6,600 nt of DNA from CAYSHJ01 sp964589725 (GTDB taxonomy: Bacteria > Planctomycetota > Planctomycetia > Planctomycetales > Planctomycetaceae). The first letter of the stretch is position 1; each line of letters begins with the position of its first letter. Under the pieces are notes generated by a model. It was not told the origin of the DNA and made no database searches. It saw only the letters and a program-made list of their open reading frames with translations. The stretch spans positions 1 to 6,600 of the forward strand of contig CAZPUJ010000270.1 in NCBI GenBank assembly GCA_964589725.1. Direction: 5' to 3'. Position numbers and translations under genes: made by a program. Positions 5,452 to 6,600 of the stretch are shown piece after piece.

Positions 5452-6291
5452 TCACCGCTGACAGCGTCGGCAAAAGAACGTCGAGCGTTGACCTTGCACA
5501 ATGCGAACGACCTTGCCGCGGCCGCACGTCAAGCACGGTTCATTGGCTCGGTCGTACACGCGGTGTGCGTTTTGGTAGCCGCCGGTCTCATTGAGCGCGT
5601 TGCGATATGTACCGTCGCCCAGCGTCGAGCCTTCATGTTTGATCGCTTCGAGCAGCACGTGCTGAGTCGCCTCATGCAAGCGGCGAATCTGCTGGCGAGA
5701 CAATGTCCGCGCTGGACGTAGCGGAGAAATTTTCGCCAAGTGCAGAATCTCGCTGGCGTACAAATTGCCGATGCCGGCGACCAGCTTTTGATCCAACAAT
5801 GCCACTTTGATCGGTCGAGCAGTCCTCTGAAGAACGTCTCGCCAAGTCAACTCGGTCATCAGCAACGCATCCGCTCCGAGCGAATCGCCTCCGAGTCGCT
5901 GAACCAATTCGTCGGGATCGCACAAGCGGACGACACCCAAGCCGCGACGATCCCAAAACCAAACCGATCGCGGCTTATCCGCTCCGGCCAATCGCCATTC
6001 GAGCCGCAAGTGCTCGCGATCCGGCGGACTTGCGACGAGCATTAGTCCGGTCATTCGCGGCTCGATCACGAACGCATCGCCGGTCGACAAATCGATCACA
6101 ATTCGCTTGGCGATTCGCCGCACAGCCGTGATTTCGCGACCTTTCGAACGTCGAGCCATCTCACCAAATGCAGGCCGAAGTGTCAGCGGCCGGTAATCGC
6201 ACGGGCACTGTCGCAACTCACCAACGCGGCGACCGGTCATCACGTCGCGAATGCCACGCACCATTGTTTCGACTTCAGGAAGCTCGGGCAT
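5452..6291 (-). CDS. mutM: Formamidopyrimidine-DNA glycosylase (8-oxoguanine DNA glycosylase / AP lyase)
   Basis: This 279-residue base-excision repair enzyme removes 8-oxoguanine and formamidopyrimidines and cleaves the abasic site. The N-terminus MPELPEVE is diagnostic: Pro2 is the catalytic nucleophile after Met removal and Glu3 assists, which fixes the start. Lys62 in RRIAKR matches E. coli Lys57. Asn176 in GIGNLYASE and the helix-two-turn-helix region follow. The C-terminal zinc finger is intact (Cys253, Cys256, Cys274, Cys277; spacing 2-17-2), with Arg269 in QRSTFFC. Met80 matches the intercalating Met73 of E. coli. The loop reads DRRGLG where E. coli has DPRRFG, so the Phe110 position is Leu118. 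Length is near the usual 270. No Shine-Dalgarno site precedes the ATG; a degenerate tandem repeat starts 2 nt upstream. Confidence 0.97.
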   Translation of the reverse strand: MPELPEVETMVRGIRDVMTGRRVGELRQCPCDYRPLTLRPAFGEMARRSKGREITAVRRIAKRIVIDLSTGDAFVIEPRMTGLMLVASPPDREHLRLEWRLAGADKPRSVWFWDRRGLGVVRLCDPDELVQRLGGDSLGADALLMTELTWRDVLQRTARPIKVALLDQKLVAGIGNLYASEILHLAKISPLRPARTLSRQQIRRLHEATQHVLLEAIKHEGSTLGDGTYRNALNETGGYQNAHRVYDRANEPCLTCGRGKVVRIVQGQRSTFFCRRCQR

Positions 6292-6293
6292 GG

Positions 6294-6392
6294 GAGGTCA
6301 GAGGCCAGAGGTCAGAGGCCAGAGCTCAGAGGTCAGAGGTCAGAGGTCAGAAGTCAGAAGGCAGGGGCAGAAGACAGAAGACAGAGGTCAGG
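6294..6392 (+). repeat. Degenerate 7-bp tandem repeat (GAGGTCA type) abutting the fpg start
   Basis: About fourteen imperfect copies of GAGGTCA (variants GAGGCCA, GAGCTCA, GAAGTCA, GAAGACA) run from 2 nt upstream of the fpg ATG outward. On the fpg coding strand it reads as CCTCTGACCTCTG, so the leader is pyrimidine-rich and lacks a Shine-Dalgarno site. Similar repeats give artefact peptides such as RGQRSEVRGQ in planctomycete annotations. Confidence 0.85.
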
Positions 6393-6467
6393 GATCGGAC
6401 TGCGGGAATGTTGTGGCGACGTGTCGGAGCCTGCAAGGGCACGGCTGGCTAGTTTTTCAAACCTAGC

Positions 6468-6484
6468 GCGGGACTTCGTCCCGC
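6468..6484. repeat. Short GC-rich hairpin
   Basis: GCGGGAC (6468-6474) and GTCCCGC (6478-6484) form a perfect 7-bp stem with a TTC loop. A smaller GCTAG/CTAGC pair (6448-6452 with 6463-6467) precedes it. The segment lies between the fpg-side repeat and the possible gene at 6564. It may be a dispersed repeat or part of the left end of an insertion sequence. Confidence 0.5.
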
Positions 6485-6563
6485 AACCCAATGAAAGCGG
6501 CGTCGTCCACGATTAGAGTTGGAGTTGTGAAGCAACCATCTCATTCGAACTTGGAGCGACGCC

Positions 6564-6600
6564 GTGGACGAGCTTGTACCGTTTGATGACCGTTGTGTGG
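6564..6600 (+). CDS. Possible 5' end of a gene running out of the window (perhaps a transposase)
   Basis: A GTG at 6564 preceded by GGAG (6553-6556, 7-nt spacing) opens a frame reading M-DELVPFDDRCV to the window end. An in-frame TGA lies about 15 codons upstream, so the start must be close by. The opening DELVPFDDR vaguely recalls the N-terminus of IS5-type transposases, and the nearby hairpins and repeat fit an insertion-sequence end, but twelve residues cannot establish this. Treat the frame as plausible and the function as a guess. Confidence 0.3.
   Translation, partial: MDELVPFDDRCV

Overview
The window looks like a chromosomal segment from a planctomycete, probably a Pirellula- or Gemmata-like lineage. 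The evidence is high GC content, a large surface protein built of Calx-beta and RTX-type repeats with a C-terminal end I associate with planctomycete proteins, and several families of dispersed intergenic repeats of a kind common in that phylum. The assignment comes from pattern recognition, not from a database search.

Layout from left to right. (1) 1-1911, plus strand: the 3' end of a very large secreted or surface protein gene, with Calx-beta, a CARDB-like region, two RTX calcium-binding blocks and a short conserved-looking tail. (2) 2079-2382, minus strand: a compact tRNA unit, tRNA-Ile(GAU) then tRNA-Ala(UGC), ending in a strong intrinsic terminator. This gene pair normally sits in the 16S-23S rRNA spacer, but no rRNA is visible here. 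(3) 2383-2762: a gene-free stretch holding a MITE-like element with terminal inverted repeats, which contains three tandem 43-bp repeats and one inverted copy of their core. (4) 2763-4904, minus strand: a complete exported prolyl oligopeptidase (S9A family) with catalytic triad and S1 pocket intact. (5) 4905-5451: a gene-free stretch with a pair of REP-like GC-rich hairpins in opposite orientation, interrupted by a 123-bp element with perfect 16-bp inverted ends. (6) 5452-6291, minus strand: complete mutM/fpg, the 8-oxoguanine DNA glycosylase. (7) 6292-6600: a degenerate 7-bp tandem repeat abutting the fpg start codon, a small hairpin, and the possible start of another plus-strand gene, perhaps a transposase.

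The protein genes are functionally unrelated (surface adhesion or matrix, peptide hydrolysis, DNA repair) and do not form an operon. fpg and the peptidase are co-directional but separated by about 550 bp of repeat-rich DNA. I found no convincing defence, biosynthetic or other new multi-gene system. What is distinctive is the density of small non-autonomous repeat elements packed into almost every intergenic gap, and the tRNA-Ile/tRNA-Ala pair standing apart from any rRNA gene.
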